Shown here one piece after another: positions 38,863 through 51,654 of a stretch of 64,000 nucleotides of DNA. A model generated the notes under the pieces. The model saw only the letters and a list, made by a program, of their open reading frames with translations. It was not told the DNA's origin and did no database searches. Source of the stretch: Coprinus comatus (Eukaryota; Basidiomycota; Agaricomycetes; Agaricales; Agaricaceae); assembly GCA_034638255.1 (NCBI GenBank), contig JAWPGT010000010.1, positions 806,001 through 870,000 of the forward strand. The letters are read 5' to 3'. Numbering within the stretch: position 1 is the stretch's first letter; the number at the start of each line of letters is the position of its first letter. Made by a program: the position numbers and the translations under genes.

Positions 38863-39998
38863 ATGTGCGCAAGGATGGGAATATTGCTTTCCAGTTATCT
38901 GCTGAACGGGTAGGAAGGGAAGTGGAAGAGTGGTTTAGTAGCAAAGAGTGGTTTAATAGCAAAGGTCCAGTATACCATGAAGCGTACCCTTCAAATACTC
39001 ACCGACAGTGGCCATTAGCATTTAAAAATAGGACTGATAACAACTGATCCACGCCCTTTCGGAACGTTTGACCGCTTGCATGACATGCGGCATGTGTACG
39101 AATCGTGCATTGAAGTATATCATCTTGGCTGCTGCACAGTTAATAGGAGTACTAAGAGGTGTGTTAGCACGTAGCAGCCAGCGATGGTCTGATCTTACAC
39201 ACCATCATACACGCTATGTACCATAGTATCCACCACGAAAGTCCTTTATGAAGGGCTAGAATCATGATTAATATGTAGCTCCAGGGTCCATAGTCCAGAA
39301 GTTGAAGACTCGAGCGTCGCAGCGTCCAGTGGGTGGTAATCGTCTTGACAGGTGAACACGACTGAACACGGAGCTATCCATATGTATCAGCACGATCGGA
39401 AAATACGTATATGTGTATGCATATGTACACACATATGATCAAAACTCGCATTAAATTGTTGCTCGATTAATGCTCCTTGACTTGAATCATACTCCCTAGT
39501 CAAATCTTACATACAACTCGCATTCAACTACTACCCCTGTCTGAGCCAAAGAATCTAGCCTAGACCTTGAAGCTTGTTCAAATCTAACGGAGACGTTAGA
39601 TTAGTAGTGCGTCAGCGCCAGGCTCCAGCCACCAATTAAGTGGGACGATCCTATCCATGGGTTTTCAGATCTGCATATACTATAACACCATTCTCCTGGG
39701 TCATTTCTCGGACATGATCATGATCTCTCGATAAGATTAAAAAGCCTCAATAACTAACCCTGGCCTCATTCAGCCTTCCAGATTCAGATTCCAGATTCCA
39801 GCCAGTGGCAAGTGAACCAGTTCTCCTGAGGCTGTAAGTTCTAACGTGGATGTCATATATCTACCTCCTTCGACTCTCAATTTGTAACGTAGCTTTCGAC
39901 TCGGGTTCAAATTCATTTACGGCTGCCAGCTCAGAGCTACTAAGTGTATATATTACACAACCCACGTTCACTTCACCTCTCCTTTCCCTCGAGTAGCT
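38863..39998. other. Intergenic region
   Basis: Promoter of the SUR7/PalI-type gene on the left. An imperfect palindrome of CATATGTG-type words lies near 39404-39437. No gene or RNA is recognised. Confidence 0.4.
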
Positions 39999-40163
39999 AT
40001 GGATAGATCTCTAGGACTAGGACTTCTATTCTCTCATCATGTATCAATCAGTATAGATTCCGGTGTTGAAATTCGTAAATCATTGCAATTGAAGATTCTT
40101 TCAGATTGGCAAATATTACAGAGAGAAGATCATTTCCAAAAGATTCGCACTATGCGCTTGTGA
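39999..40163 (+). CDS. Possible 54-aa small protein
   Basis: This ATG frame (MDRSLGLGLLFSHHVSISID...) is preceded by a TATA-like gtgtatatatt near 39943-39953 and a pyrimidine-rich stretch (cttcacctctcctttccctc), the usual layout just before fungal starts. The peptide has no signal peptide, no domain and no known relatives that I recognise. It could also be the first exon of a longer transcript. The support is promoter-like context only. Confidence 0.25.
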   Translation: MDRSLGLGLLFSHHVSISIDSGVEIRKSLQLKILSDWQILQREDHFQKIRTMRL

Positions 40164-41574
40164 GACACAAGTTCTACAAAAACCGACAAAAACAACCTAC
40201 CAAAAATAAATCTTCTCAGTGACAAACCAACTAACCCCAGTTTTCAAAATACAAAAAAAAAAGTACGAGGAAACATGAAAACCGGATAATGGATAATAGA
40301 TGCTATCAAAAAAAAGAGAGAAAGGCTCGTTACACAAAAACGAAAACCAAACACAACTCGACAACACAGAAAAGTGTTTTATAAAAAAATAAAATACCAA
40401 TATTCTTTTTTTCAAGTTCCCTTTCCATCTAAGTATCCTTCGCAAGCTTCACACTTTCCCTTAATCACAATCACACTTTTTTTCCACAATTCTCATAACT
40501 TCCTTCCTTTCATTTCATCTCCACAACATACACCATGCATACATACATACACAATACATATATATATACAAGAAAAAAAAAGAAAAAGGAAAAAAGCAGC
40601 AAAAGGAAAGATATAAAAAAGACAAATCAAACATACATACATGTATATACAGTATATGAGATTTATCTTCATACATGAAACAGATGCAGATGAAAGAATA
40701 ATGAATAAAAAAAATATAATGCGAAGATGCACATATAAATCAAGAAGAGAACGAGGGTTGAAACATTTACGACATGAAAAAAAATGAACACACGAACACG
40801 AACACACATATACACACACAATCGAAAGTGAAAAAAGCAATAACTAGCCAATAAACCAAAAACACCAAAAAGAACGGAAACAAAAACAAAACAAAAAACC
40901 AAAAAAAAAAACCAAAACCGTAACATATATCATACCACGGTTCAATTTGAGAAGGAGATTGATATATTGATTAATGATATTCAACGTTGTGGAGGATCGA
41001 TGCGAAAATAAAATAATATAGAATTGATGGATGGGGGTAAGTGGGAATGGGTTATTGTTCGTTAATGCTTTGCCTTTTGCCCTTTGCCAGGTGGTGTAGT
41101 CCGTAGTCCGTAGTCCGCAGTTTGTTCGAAGAGAAAAAAGAAGTAAAGAAGTAAAGGAAAGGAAGGGGGAAAAAGAAAAAGGAAATGGAGAAATGGTGGG
41201 AACCAGAAGATGGGAATAATAATACAAAGCGATCAACAAGGACGAATCACAAAGAAGAAATTGGAAGAGAGATCCTGGAGGAAACGAAATGGAAAGAGAT
41301 GGAGAGATCATAAAAAATCGGCACAAATACAAAAAATAGCGATATACAAAATTCTTGTTCTTGTTCTTTCATTTCAATTCATTGATGATTGGAGAATTTC
41401 CGAGTCTGAGTCTGAGTCCGAGGCTGAGATTTAGAGAGTACAAGTCTGGGGGTCGTCCAAAAATTTCGGATATGGATTTTTCCAAAAAGAATAGGGAATC
41501 CAAATTTCCCCTCAAGATCATCCGGGATCCCCAAAAGAACAAGTCAGAGACGAAACCAACAAACAAACGACTCT
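40164..41574. other. Intergenic region, A-rich 3' flank
   Basis: AT-rich sequence with long A/T homopolymers and many short purine or pyrimidine tracts, containing the 3' UTR of the Whi5-like gene. There are short tandem words such as gtagtcc x3 at about 41096-41118 and gagtctgagtc at 41401-41420. No gene is recognised. Confidence 0.4.
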
Positions 41575-43585
41575 TCATTCACGTCCACCATTTCCATTTC
41601 CATCTGCACCAGGCGGAGGAGGCGAAGCACCGAGATAACTACCTCCCATCCTATACTGTTCTTCTTCAAACAATTTCCTACCAACATCCGCTCTCAAACT
41701 CAAATTTGGTTTATGCCCTGTTAATAATCCACCCCCGGTTCCAGTCGTTCCCGTTGTAGTCGGCCTAGCAGGTGATGGCGAAGCATTAATAAATTCACTA
41801 AAATCAAAAGAAGCCGTAGAACCGCTACCACCACCACCACCAGATCCAAACACCGTATTGTTTTTCGGGCTCGTATCTTTATTTTTATCTTTCTTTTCCT
41901 TTTCGTTTCGATGATTCGGCGTTGTTGAAGCAGGTAAAGGAGGTGGAGGTAACAATTGACTTGGTGTCAGCATGTTCATATTCATATTCATCCCCAGACC
42001 CAAACTCATACTAGCACTGGTTCTTTGAATCATCCCAGGATCCACACCTCCAATATGTTTATTCGACGACGAATCCTCACCAAACAAAATTCTTCCTTGA
42101 CTTTTCAATCCACCATTCCCAACCCCAACCCCATTTCCATTTCCAATTCCGATATCACCACCACCTAAAGATCTGAAAGCCGAAGGATCTCTGGCTTTAG
42201 GTGTAGGCCTAGCCGGAGAAGGTGACGTGGCAAGAAATAGCATTAAATCCGCCGCTTCATTATCGGTAGGTGCATTAGGTCTTGGGGTAGATAATGACCG
42301 AGCGTGTGTTTGTGTATGAGTAGCATACGTTTGGGATTGTGACCTTGTATGATGTGGATTACTCTGATATTGAAGTTGTTGGGTTTGAGCTTGGCGCGAA
42401 CCAATTGGCATAGGCGTTAACCGAGGAGGTGGTGTCTTTTGGCTATTATACACCGATGTTTCGGTACCGGCAGTCATAGTAGAAGTCGATGAGATCGAAG
42501 CAGGAGGACTAGCTCCGGAGGCTGTAGTTGATCTTGCTGAGCTCTGAGCATAATGATTATAAACCGAAGCCGATCCCGAGCCTGCTTCGGATCCATCCAT
42601 ACTGGATCTAGGAGACGTAGAGGCCATAGTGGTTGTAGATCTATGATTCAGGAGCAACGAAGTGAGAGTTGCAGCTGCTTTCATGTCGACATCACCATCG
42701 GCGTCAACAGGATTATCGACATCCATATCGACGCTTGCACTATTCTGCTTGTGTGATTGTTGTAATTTCCCCCTGCCCTTTCCCTTTTCGAGCGTGGCCC
42801 TTTTTACTTTGCGTCGTTCAGGGGAAGTGACAGACTTCTTGTCAGGTTGCTTGGCCTTGGATTGGGTTCGGCTTCCGTCGGCAACCGATTTGGGCGAGGC
42901 TTTAACAGTACGAACCCTAGGTGATGGAGCAGGCCTGGCAGGAGCAGGAACCGGAGGATCATTTGCATTAAGAATAGTACGAGCCGGTTGAGTTGGAGGA
43001 GGAGCCAAGATTGAAGCATACAAAGTAGGACCACTACCTGAAGACCTATTTGGCCTGTGACCTGGAGTAGAAGATCCGCTAGGGGTTGAATGATGAGCGC
43101 GTGGGGAGGCAGTTGTTGAAGGTGGAGGCATGTTATTAGAAAGATGTCTCCTGGAAGAGACGCCTGCGCCTGATGGAGAGATAGAGGAAGCTGAGGACGA
43201 CTTTCGCTTGGCGGCGATGGTGCGGGAGAGTGAAGCAGCCTGGTTCTGACTAGCGAGTTGGCCTTCGAGTTCACGCAGAGGGACATGAGGAACATTATGA
43301 GTAGCCTTGTATGAGGCATAGGCTAGCCTTGCACGGAGAGCACGGGTAACCTGTGGATGATGTAGGGGTCAGGGCTCATGGATTTCGTGGACCCACGCGC
43401 AAAAACGACGCGTCATGGCAGACACGCACCGACGATATCTCTGCCCTAGCAAGGAACTTCTGAACAGCCTTCTTACGCAGCTGTAGTTCAACAGCATCGA
43501 TGGGAGAATGCTCAGAGACCGGAGCATGGGAAAGATAAGCCATAGGTGGAGAGGGGGACGTTGCTGAGGACGAGGGAGTTGCCAT
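41575..43585 (-). CDS. Whi5/Nrm1-like cell-cycle repressor candidate
   Basis: Two exons: the first from 43585 (MATPSSSATSPS...) ends AEISS before a GTGCGT donor; the second runs on continuously to 41575. The N-terminal part has VELQLRKKAVQKFLARAEIS and, across the intron, VTRALRARLAYASYKATHNV. Its LRARLAYASYK core resembles the short Whi5/Nrm1 (GTB) motif, which binds SBF/MBF transcription complexes to hold G1/S genes off. The rest is disordered, rich in Ser/Pro/Thr with many SP/TP sites, as expected of a CDK-regulated protein. A motif of type F(L/I)xASPSPARPT appears twice, at about 42207-42242 and 41758-41796. The assignment rests on one short motif and the architecture. Confidence 0.55.
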
Positions 43586-43817
43586 GCGATTGGGGTCAAG
43601 GGTAGAGAAAGGTCGCTCGTCACTGTGGACGGCGGTGGTGAAGGATGTCGTGGACGATGAGCAAAGGATTGGGGATGGGTGTTTGTGTTAGGCCAAGCTC
43701 AGTGTGGGCTCTTCCCTTCTGTTCCTGCCAAAACGCGACGACGCGTATCGGCCAATGCCGCCATTTCCGGCATGCCCGGCACTGGCACGACCGAAATATT
43801 TGAATTAAAATCAGAAA
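43586..43817. other. Short intergenic region
   Basis: Presumed promoter of the Whi5-like gene and 3' flank of RAI1. Nothing else is visible. Confidence 0.4.
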
Positions 43818-45400
43818 TTATTTACATTTCCAGAACCACTGCGGCAGAAAGCCAACCCTTGGCTCGCCTCGCACAACCTCACTCGCAGTCTCAGCCTCGG
43901 TCAGCTGGCGAAGACTGATGCCAGTCCCCGGTGAAAACGCGACACGCCACACGGTCGGACCGGATGTACGAATAGTGTTCTGCAGAAAGCACAGAAAGCA
44001 GTTACCCCAATCAAGGCAGAGCAATGGATCCCAGGCACCGGGCTTTCCACGGACAAGTCGGGGAATATGCACCGTCCTGAAGCTCTGCACCGTATTCAAT
44101 GCTCCGGCGGGTGTCCGGAATCCGACAACAATTTCCTAATCAATTTAAGCCCACATGGCTCTCCCAGTGCTAAACACACTCACAGGAACTCCCAACAGAA
44201 ATGACTGCAAATAGAATTTCAGCAGCTTTCTATCCATGTCATCAGTCTTAAGTCCAACATCAACTATACACTCACTTTTCAAACCGCTGTTCATCAGCTG
44301 GTCCTCGAATACTCATCGAAGTCTTCAGTTCCACAAACGTATCTGGCTGTCCACTATACCTGTCTTTGCTCGGCAGTTCAGTAAGGAGAAGATCATCTGA
44401 TTCAGAAAACGCAAAAAACATACCCCTAACACAATCCACTTCTCCGCCAATCAGTATCCGCGTATTCCCCAGTTTAGTCCTTACTACGCTACACCATTGC
44501 ACATTGTTGTTCACATCTCCACTCCATCCATATGGCTCCTTCCTCTTCCCATCAGGTCTAGGTCTTTGCCGTGGCGTATCAGAAGTACAATACGACTCAA
44601 ATCCATACCCATAATATGTCTGTTTCAACTGTCGTTCTGTCATCTTCTGTCTTGTACATTCAATCAGTCATCAAATTTAGCCACATGGATAAATAAAAAC
44701 ACTCACTTTTCAAGTAATCGCTTTTCAGAAACATACTCTTCAAAATACAATGTCCCATCAATATTCATAACGTTCATTTCCCAACCCTCTCTTTCTTCAT
44801 AGGGAGCTATCAATATCCTGTATAACCATACACCCAATTATAAATTAAATCCACAAAATAAGATTAGAATAAATAAACCAAACACACTCACTTTGTCATA
44901 ACACCTCTCCAACTAACAACTCCCAATCCTTTAACTCTCTCACTCTCCTCTCCTTCTCTAACCTTTACCAAAGCTCTCAACAAACTATCCAACCTTCCTC
45001 TCTCTTCAACCTGTTTAACCCATTTATCATAACCATATCCCAATTTTGATCCTCTAGGAGGTTCAACATAATATTTCATAGCCGAATTATCAAAAACAAG
45101 TTCTCTCGATGACGTATATGAAAACGCTGTCAATTGAGTTGGTTGTTGGAATGGTATTGGTATTGGTTGAGTTGTAGAAGAGGAAGAAGGTTTTGGATAT
45201 GTTAATGAATATGTTTCTGTGTTGGGAGGTATTTCAGTAGAAGTAGACGGACGTTCAACTTCTCCCTCTTCATCAACCTCAGATTTAATTCGTTTCAAAT
45301 CACCACCGTCCTCCTCCCTATCACCTAATTCATCACAATTCCTTTTAAAATTCCCATCCCCAATCCCAATTCTATCTCCCATCCTTATTCTGATACTCAA
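43818..45400 (-). CDS. RAI1: RAI1/DXO-family decapping nuclease
   Basis: The minus-strand exons join to LTAFSYTSSRELVFDNSAMK, YVEPPRGSKLGYGYDKWVKQ, VVSWRGVMTK|ILIAPYE, then MNVMNIDGTLYFEEYVSEK, the exon at 44272-44643 and the last exon 43818-44099. The catalytic set of the RAI1/DXO fold is visible: GGEVDC, then FVELKTSMSI, followed by the family helix QRFEKKLLKFYLQSFLLGVP and EIVVGFRT. In fungi RAI1 hydrolyses faulty or incomplete RNA 5' caps and supports the 5'-3' exonuclease Rat1 in the nucleus. The N-terminus is acidic and Lys-rich and may include a nuclear-localisation segment (LKRIKSE). The start may be 45400 or the in-frame Met a few codons later. Confidence 0.9.
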
Positions 45401-45577
45401 TTATCCTTCTTCAAACCAATAAAAGAACAAAAACCTAAACTTATCAATCTCCTAGAACAAACGAAATGTTTCAAAACAGACAGAATCTTGAATATTGATA
45501 ACACCCCTTAAGAATTATAAGGAAGCGAGGGGTGGGTGGACGCGTTTATGGTTCAAGTACAAGAGAGATCAACCCCA
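45401..45577. other. Short intergenic region
   Basis: Promoter of RAI1. No gene is recognised. Confidence 0.4.
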
Positions 45578-47850
45578 TCAAAGTAATTCATCATACAATA
45601 CATCACGAGGGCTAAATACAGTTTCACGCGTTAGTTTATAAATAACTTCATTCTCCCTCCACGGGTCACAATCCAAGGTTCTTTCAGCTTTCCACTGGGG
45701 TGTGTCCGGGACCAATTCAATGAACATCCGAGGCCCGAGGAAATCAATAATAAATCTAAAATAAATAAATATTTGATTAAATTCATATTGTAACTACTAA
45801 AAGAAACAGGATACAGAAAAAGAAACAGCAACAGAAAAAAGGGACATAAAAGACGAGAGACCGAAAAAAAAAAACAAAACAGAACGCATCACAAAAAAAA
45901 ACACTCTTTCAGACTCAAACCACCCACTCCCAGCCATTTTAACAGTATCCAAAACAACTCTAACAACTTCATTCCAAGCTTTACCAACCAATCCAGCTTC
46001 AACACCACCCAATCTCCTTCTCACCAATTCCACATTACTAACTTCACTATTCATAGTGGTATTAATAATACTAACACCACCACTCTTTCTTCTCCTCCTA
46101 ACAACCAAACTCAAAATCGGTAAAACAACAAAAACCAAAAACGCCATCAACAACTTTCCTTTCGTCAAATAAGGTTTTATAACAACTTTAACCAATTCCA
46201 AATTACTCAATCTTGATCTTGTCATTGCCGAACCAGAACCAGAATTTGAACTTGAACTTGACGTCGAATTACCTCCTCCTCCTCCAAGTCCTTGACCAAG
46301 ACCATGTCCATTCAACATCTGCGCACCAACATGTACATTTCCATTCGACTTTGATTTCGATTTCGATTTTAATTGTCCATTCCCATTCCCACTGCCATTA
46401 CCAGATCCACTTGAAGCAGTTCTACCTTTAGCTCTCGCTTTACTTTTCGATCTTGATCGAATACCATTCCCATTCCCATTCATATTCGTCAACTTTGATC
46501 CTCCTGTTTCATCATTACTTCCATTCATCTTAGTACCATTAGGTCTAGCACGAGCTGTAACATCACTTTTCGTTGAAGAACCAGGTGAAGAACTTCTAGA
46601 ATGTGAACGACCATATCCATATCCATTCATATTTGAATGACCATTAATACCTTGTCGATGAGTAGGTACAATAGTATGTGTTGAAGTTGTTGAAAGTGAA
46701 GATGATGATGATGAGATGTTGAAGTGGCTGGTGAATGTGGTCTTGGTGTTGATGATTCTGAATGAGGTGAGGAAGAAGTTGTTGTTGTTATTGAGGATGA
46801 GGATGAGGATGATTTACGCAAAGAAGTCAAGTAACTCGTATACGCAGATTTCAATTGTGCGCTCAATCGCTACAAAAAAAGGCGGAAATCAATAAATAAA
46901 TGCTCCATTTTTCTAAAAGAAAGAATAATACACACCTCCCGATTTCTAACGCTAAGCTCACTTTCATATTCCAAAAACTCAACCGCATATTCCCACTGCG
47001 ACAATTTCGGAAGAACATGTAAACAATACATTTCCAAAACCTTAGCATACCCATCCCCATCTCCATCTCCATCTTCGCCATCCACCTCTATTCCACTTCT
47101 TTCACCATAAGAAGACGACGAAGGTTGTTCACGTTTAGACAACCAATCTTCAATCATAATTCTTCCAAAATCCGGACAACCAACTTTAAGACTCGCAAGC
47201 ACAAGTGTAATCAAAACTTGAGTTGGAACAAACACCACATCTTCATGCCTACTATATCCATCCATCCCACTTCCATTCGTACTACCATTTTGCGCCACCA
47301 CACCCACATCATTTGTCCGAGACGTAGAAAACAATTCCAACGACCTCTCATAAAACCCTTTCACCAAATCATTCGGAGTTTCTTGTAAAACCAACCGTAA
47401 CGATTCCGGTAAACTCGATTGTTCAATAGGTGTCAAAGTAGACGCATACACCGTAGATTCCAAAGTAATACGCAAAATATCCCATTTTCTTTTTTCATCT
47501 GTTGATATTTCTTGTAACTGTAACGATGAATTCGAATTCGTTATAGATTTTGAAGATGAAGGAGTTGGATTTGGAGGTTGAATAATCGAAAATGCAGTTT
47601 CAAGAAGTTGACATGTCAATTTGACATCCCTATGTAAGAAAGAACGTGTAGCTCGGTTATATAACGTTCTTAACGTTATTGTTGTAGCTGCTGTTGTTGC
47701 TCCAATAACTCCTCCTCCCACTACAACATCATTCTTCACTCCTACAGCAGAACCAACCACACTACTCGGTTTTGAAGGTAAAACAACACTTCTAAACGCC
47801 GCACGACCATTTTCATCACTATGCGTCATAGTAGCAGTAGCAGTCGGCAT
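45578..47850 (-). CDS. Tail-anchored protein, PEX26-like candidate
   Basis: Exons 47850-46936, 46869-46844 (26 nt) and from 46757 join in frame. The start at 47850 is the first ATG; the codon 24 nt upstream is GTG. The N-terminal half is helical and TPR-like: RTLYNRATRSFLHRDVKLTC, FVPTQVLITLVLASLKVGCP and KVLEMYCLHVLPKLSQWEYA. The last resembles the KVLELCILLYSKM region of peroxin PEX26. A long Ser/Gly/Asn-rich linker follows, then one membrane span (LLMAFLVFVVLPILSLVV) followed by RRRRK. PEX26-type proteins anchor the PEX1-PEX6 AAA ATPases to peroxisomes. The 3' end is uncertain. Without splicing, the frame ends at 45797 in a very hydrophobic tail. A further exon 45755-45578 would replace it with an ordinary polar tail. 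Confidence 0.5.
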
Positions 47851-48874
47851 TTTTTTTGTTGTTTCAAGATTCACGTTTCCGTTCTTTGTTGGTCGATTCG
47901 TATGGCAGGTGCAAGAAGGTTGTGAGACAAGTCAGACCTTTGAACAATGCGCGGCAAGTGAGACAAAGGAGGAAGGAGATAGTATGAAGATGGGAGAGAG
48001 AAGAGAAAGACGTGTAAGGTGTAATCCCCCACCCCTGTGATCAAGAATCGGTTACGGGTTACTCTGTTATTCACATGTTGGGGCCTGGCCGGGCAGTAAT
48101 ATGATTACGTCAGCTCCTTTCTTTTGCCCCGATTTAGCTCCTATCTCCTCACATTATATACTTTCCAAGGATGGTTCTGAGTCATTCATGTTCCATTGAG
48201 TACTTCTATGCTCTTCGATTCAACCCAATAACTGTTATCATACTAAATCAGTGATTTCACTTACTTTGACACTTGAGTTTCCTCAGATGACCTACAGAGT
48301 GAAAAAATAAAAGTTGTTGGCTATGTATACATACACATATCTCATCATAGTGGGTAGTGTTCAATCGATGTCATCAATCAGCCCATATACTCAAATCAGG
48401 AGAAAGTTCACAAATCCCGCAAACGACGTCACAGACGTACGTAAACTTCGGAATGTACAAAAATAGCATCCTCTGCTGCATGGCTGATACAACACCTGCA
48501 CAACGCACACACACACACTTAGAGCTTAAACTCAGCACCCATAAATTTAGACACCATATTGGTATAGTATAAATATGGAACCAACGATCAATATAAACTT
48601 GTAAACATGCCTGTGTCCGACTCTCTCTTCGCGATATTAATAATATTGTTAAAAAGTGTTTGTCTTTGGGTTGAAGATTTGAAACTTGATGATCGAATCA
48701 TCATGTTCAAAGGTTTGGAGCAGACAAGTAAAGAAGAAATAAGTTGATACTAAAGTCGATAAAAGAACTTCGACAGGCATTACCAACGAGGCACTGAACA
48801 TCAAAATGCATTTTTCCAATCAACAAAAGAACCCATCTCGATCTTCTTTTCTCTATCCAACAAATCAACCCTGA
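47851..48874. other. Intergenic region
   Basis: Promoter of the PEX26-like gene and 3' flank of the FAD oxidoreductase. A short (AC)n run sits near 48508-48520. No gene is supported. Confidence 0.4.
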
Positions 48875-51095
48875 TCAACTTTTAACACAAATAGAAAAAT
48901 CACATACCATACGCATCATATGGTTAGCAGCTAAACACAACCCAAAAAGTCGTTTACAATCTTGACTCTCGCCGAAAGGATAACTAAATATCAAAATCAA
49001 TGTCATATAAAACTGCATGTTATCTCTTGGACATCTTACGACGCTCCAAGCCGATAAGCCGCTGCGAATCCGGACACTACAGCAATTTCATGCATATCTG
49101 AACAAAGAAACCATCATCAGAGATGAAAGCAATAAACTAAAAATAACGCAGCACACTGAGAATAGTCCAGGCCCCTGCAAACTGCGTATGACGCTAAATA
49201 CCCAAATCAATTCTGCTTCTTTTTGATGAAACAAAAAAAGACAGAAACCGGACCTTTCCATTTATTAAACCCATCCAAGGTACCGTTCCAGCATAATGTT
49301 GCCATCTATGACTTTGCTGTTTCCACCACTTCTCCATGACGACTTGATCTGGTTTAATCTCATCTTTAGTCCAATATTGGCTGCTTTCTGGTGCGCGATC
49401 CAGAAAGATAGTCTGAAATACGTGTCGTTCTAGCGGAGGTTCCGCACTCTTAGGATCTTCTAGTTTTTGGGTTGCATCTAATTTGGTGCTAGTAGGCTTT
49501 GTCCCTGCCTCCGACTGGTCTGTTTGGATTGTTGGATTGCCTTTCGGATCATAAGAACATTCCCCCTTGAACTATACAGAATCAATTTAATAAGTGCCAC
49601 ACCATGCTAGCACTATATCAACTGGCCTGTGGTTGGTACACTGTCAAATCAAAGCTCATTTCAATCTTGCTTTTATCCGCCGGTACGCTTCGAATAAAAT
49701 ACAGGGGCTTGAAACCGTTTTCCGCAAATTCATATTGTTTTTTCCGCTCTGGGTCATCTTCATTCTTTCTGGATCGTAACTCCGAATCATACTTGACACG
49801 ATAATACTATATTCATTCTCAGTTTAAATAAAAGATGGAAAATATGCATCATCTACTCACCTTCTCCATGTATTCCAGATCACTGTGGGTCACTGTAACG
49901 TCCCATAGATACTGTCAAATATACGACGTAGGTCATAATTCAATACTCACATACTTAAATGAAATGTAAATCATACCTTCACATTCCCAAGTATTCGTTT
50001 CTCCAGCCAACTCGCATCATCTCCCAAAATCCGTAAAGCCGAATCAGCATCTACACAAAATATAATCTCATCAAAATCTTCCTTCTTTTCTTCCCCAGGT
50101 TCAACCACTTGTTGTCCATTATCTGTACCCTTTGTTGTACGATTCCAAACTTCAACTCCATGATCATTGCGCTTAACATGGGTTACCTCTTGGCTGGTAA
50201 TGATCCTTACTGATCCTTGACTTTGTTCCTCTATAACTTCTTTCCATGTCGAATATACCGCCGAAAGTCGAGGAAATGCGCACATTCGTGGTATAGAAGC
50301 AAGAAATGTATCTGGTGAATATTCAAACTGCATGTATGCGCTTTAAGTTCAAGTTATGGATACTGTAGAATGACTTGAACGAACATACCAAACGCATATT
50401 AGGATCCATGAAAACGCGTTCAAGTATAGCAGACGATATATATGGTGTTTGGTTTCCAGTGCCAAAGAAGAGAGCTACCAGAGGAAATACGATTACATCG
50501 CCAAAGTCCTGACAAACGTGTCAATTGAGTATCCACGAAGGAATTGGGTTTGATGCGTTTACCTTGGAGAATCTGAACAGCTTTAACATTGCGCTGACTG
50601 AAATCAATGCAAACACAGGTTCAAACGTCTTAATAATCTTGAGAACCTTTCCAAATTTCTTAATATCTCCGCTGAACCTACAAACCGTGAGCACATTGAT
50701 AATAAGAACGAGCATAAAACACTATACCTATCAATAACCTGACTAGGAAACACATTACTCCAAAACTCAGTTTCCGGATCTCTTCCAAAGCTCACTTGCA
50801 TACTAACATCCGAAGCCTTAAACCCAAGTCTATCAAAAATTGCATATGTGTTATGAAACACAGGACTAGCCCCTTGTACACCATCATTAATGTAATCAGC
50901 ACCATACTTATCTTTATCTATTGGTGTCGAAGTAGCCATCCCACCAGGTGTAGCAGAACGTTCATAGAGAGTTACGTCGAATTTGTTTGGATGTTGAGAA
51001 AAGGCGTATGCTGCAGACATTCCACAGGCACCTGCGCCAACGATGAGAACACGCTTCTTGGTTTCAGGTTCGGATTTGGATTTAGTTTTGAACAT
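48875..51095 (-). CDS. FAD/NAD(P)-binding amine-oxidase-like oxidoreductase
   Basis: The start at 51095 gives a short Lys-rich lead and then a textbook dinucleotide-binding motif: RVLIVGAGACGMSAAYAF with the GxGxxG loop, and YERSATPGGMATS after the second strand. Later exons show DYINDGVQGASPVFHNTYAI, FGDVIVFPLVALFFGTGNQT, YSPDTFLASIPRMCAFPRLS, VRIITSQEVTHVKRNDHGVE, DEIIFCVDADSALRILGDDA and, near the end, EIAVVSGFAAAYRLGASYPF, which is the C-terminal FAD-binding glycine motif. The enzyme probably uses FAD to oxidise or isomerise a lipid or amine; the substrate is not visible. The last exon ends at 48875 if the GTATGT after MMRM is not used as a donor, so the final residues are uncertain. Confidence 0.8.
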
Positions 51096-51654
51096 GATGG
51101 AGGTAAAGAAGTACTAGACATTTTGTGAATCCTATAAGCAGTTCGATGGTAAGCCGAAATGGGCTTGCGATCGCGTGTACCGCCATCATGATAGCTTTCC
51201 CACGTCAATTAAGGCGGCGATTGGAAACTTCTACAGAGATTCCAAGGTACCGGAGAACGAAACTACAAAATCGACTCGCATCAGATCGTAAGATGCCAGA
51301 ATAATAGTGTGCATATCTCCACTGTATTGATGAAGCAACTAACCTTCTCCTGTTTCAAGATGGCGGCTACTAGTTTGATTAGAAACAGAAAGTACACAGT
51401 GCCTCGTTGTTGCAGCATTCACTAGCGTTACATACGCCATTGAATGCAAACAGAACGCAGCACCTTGTCCACGACCTGTAACCTATTGGTGTAATACATT
51501 TACCTTGGAGAAACACGAGTTTGGGGCCAGGTGGCCTTGAGAGCGCCCAAGCAATATAGCTCGGTATAAAAGAGACAAGCTGCTAGTAGTCAAACTGGGG
51601 CGGATTCAACACAACGTAAACTCCTTGATATCTACACCTTTCCGTTTACAACAA
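51096..51654. promoter_or_regulatory. Divergent promoter region (FAD oxidoreductase / ART)
   Basis: The two flanking genes point away from each other. TATAAAAG at 51565-51572 lies about 83 nt before the ART start at 51655, a good TATA position. Confidence 0.55.

Noticed and set aside
44497..44802. Plus-strand frame antisense to RAI1
   Set aside because: Overlaps conserved RAI1 exons on the other strand; shadow frame.
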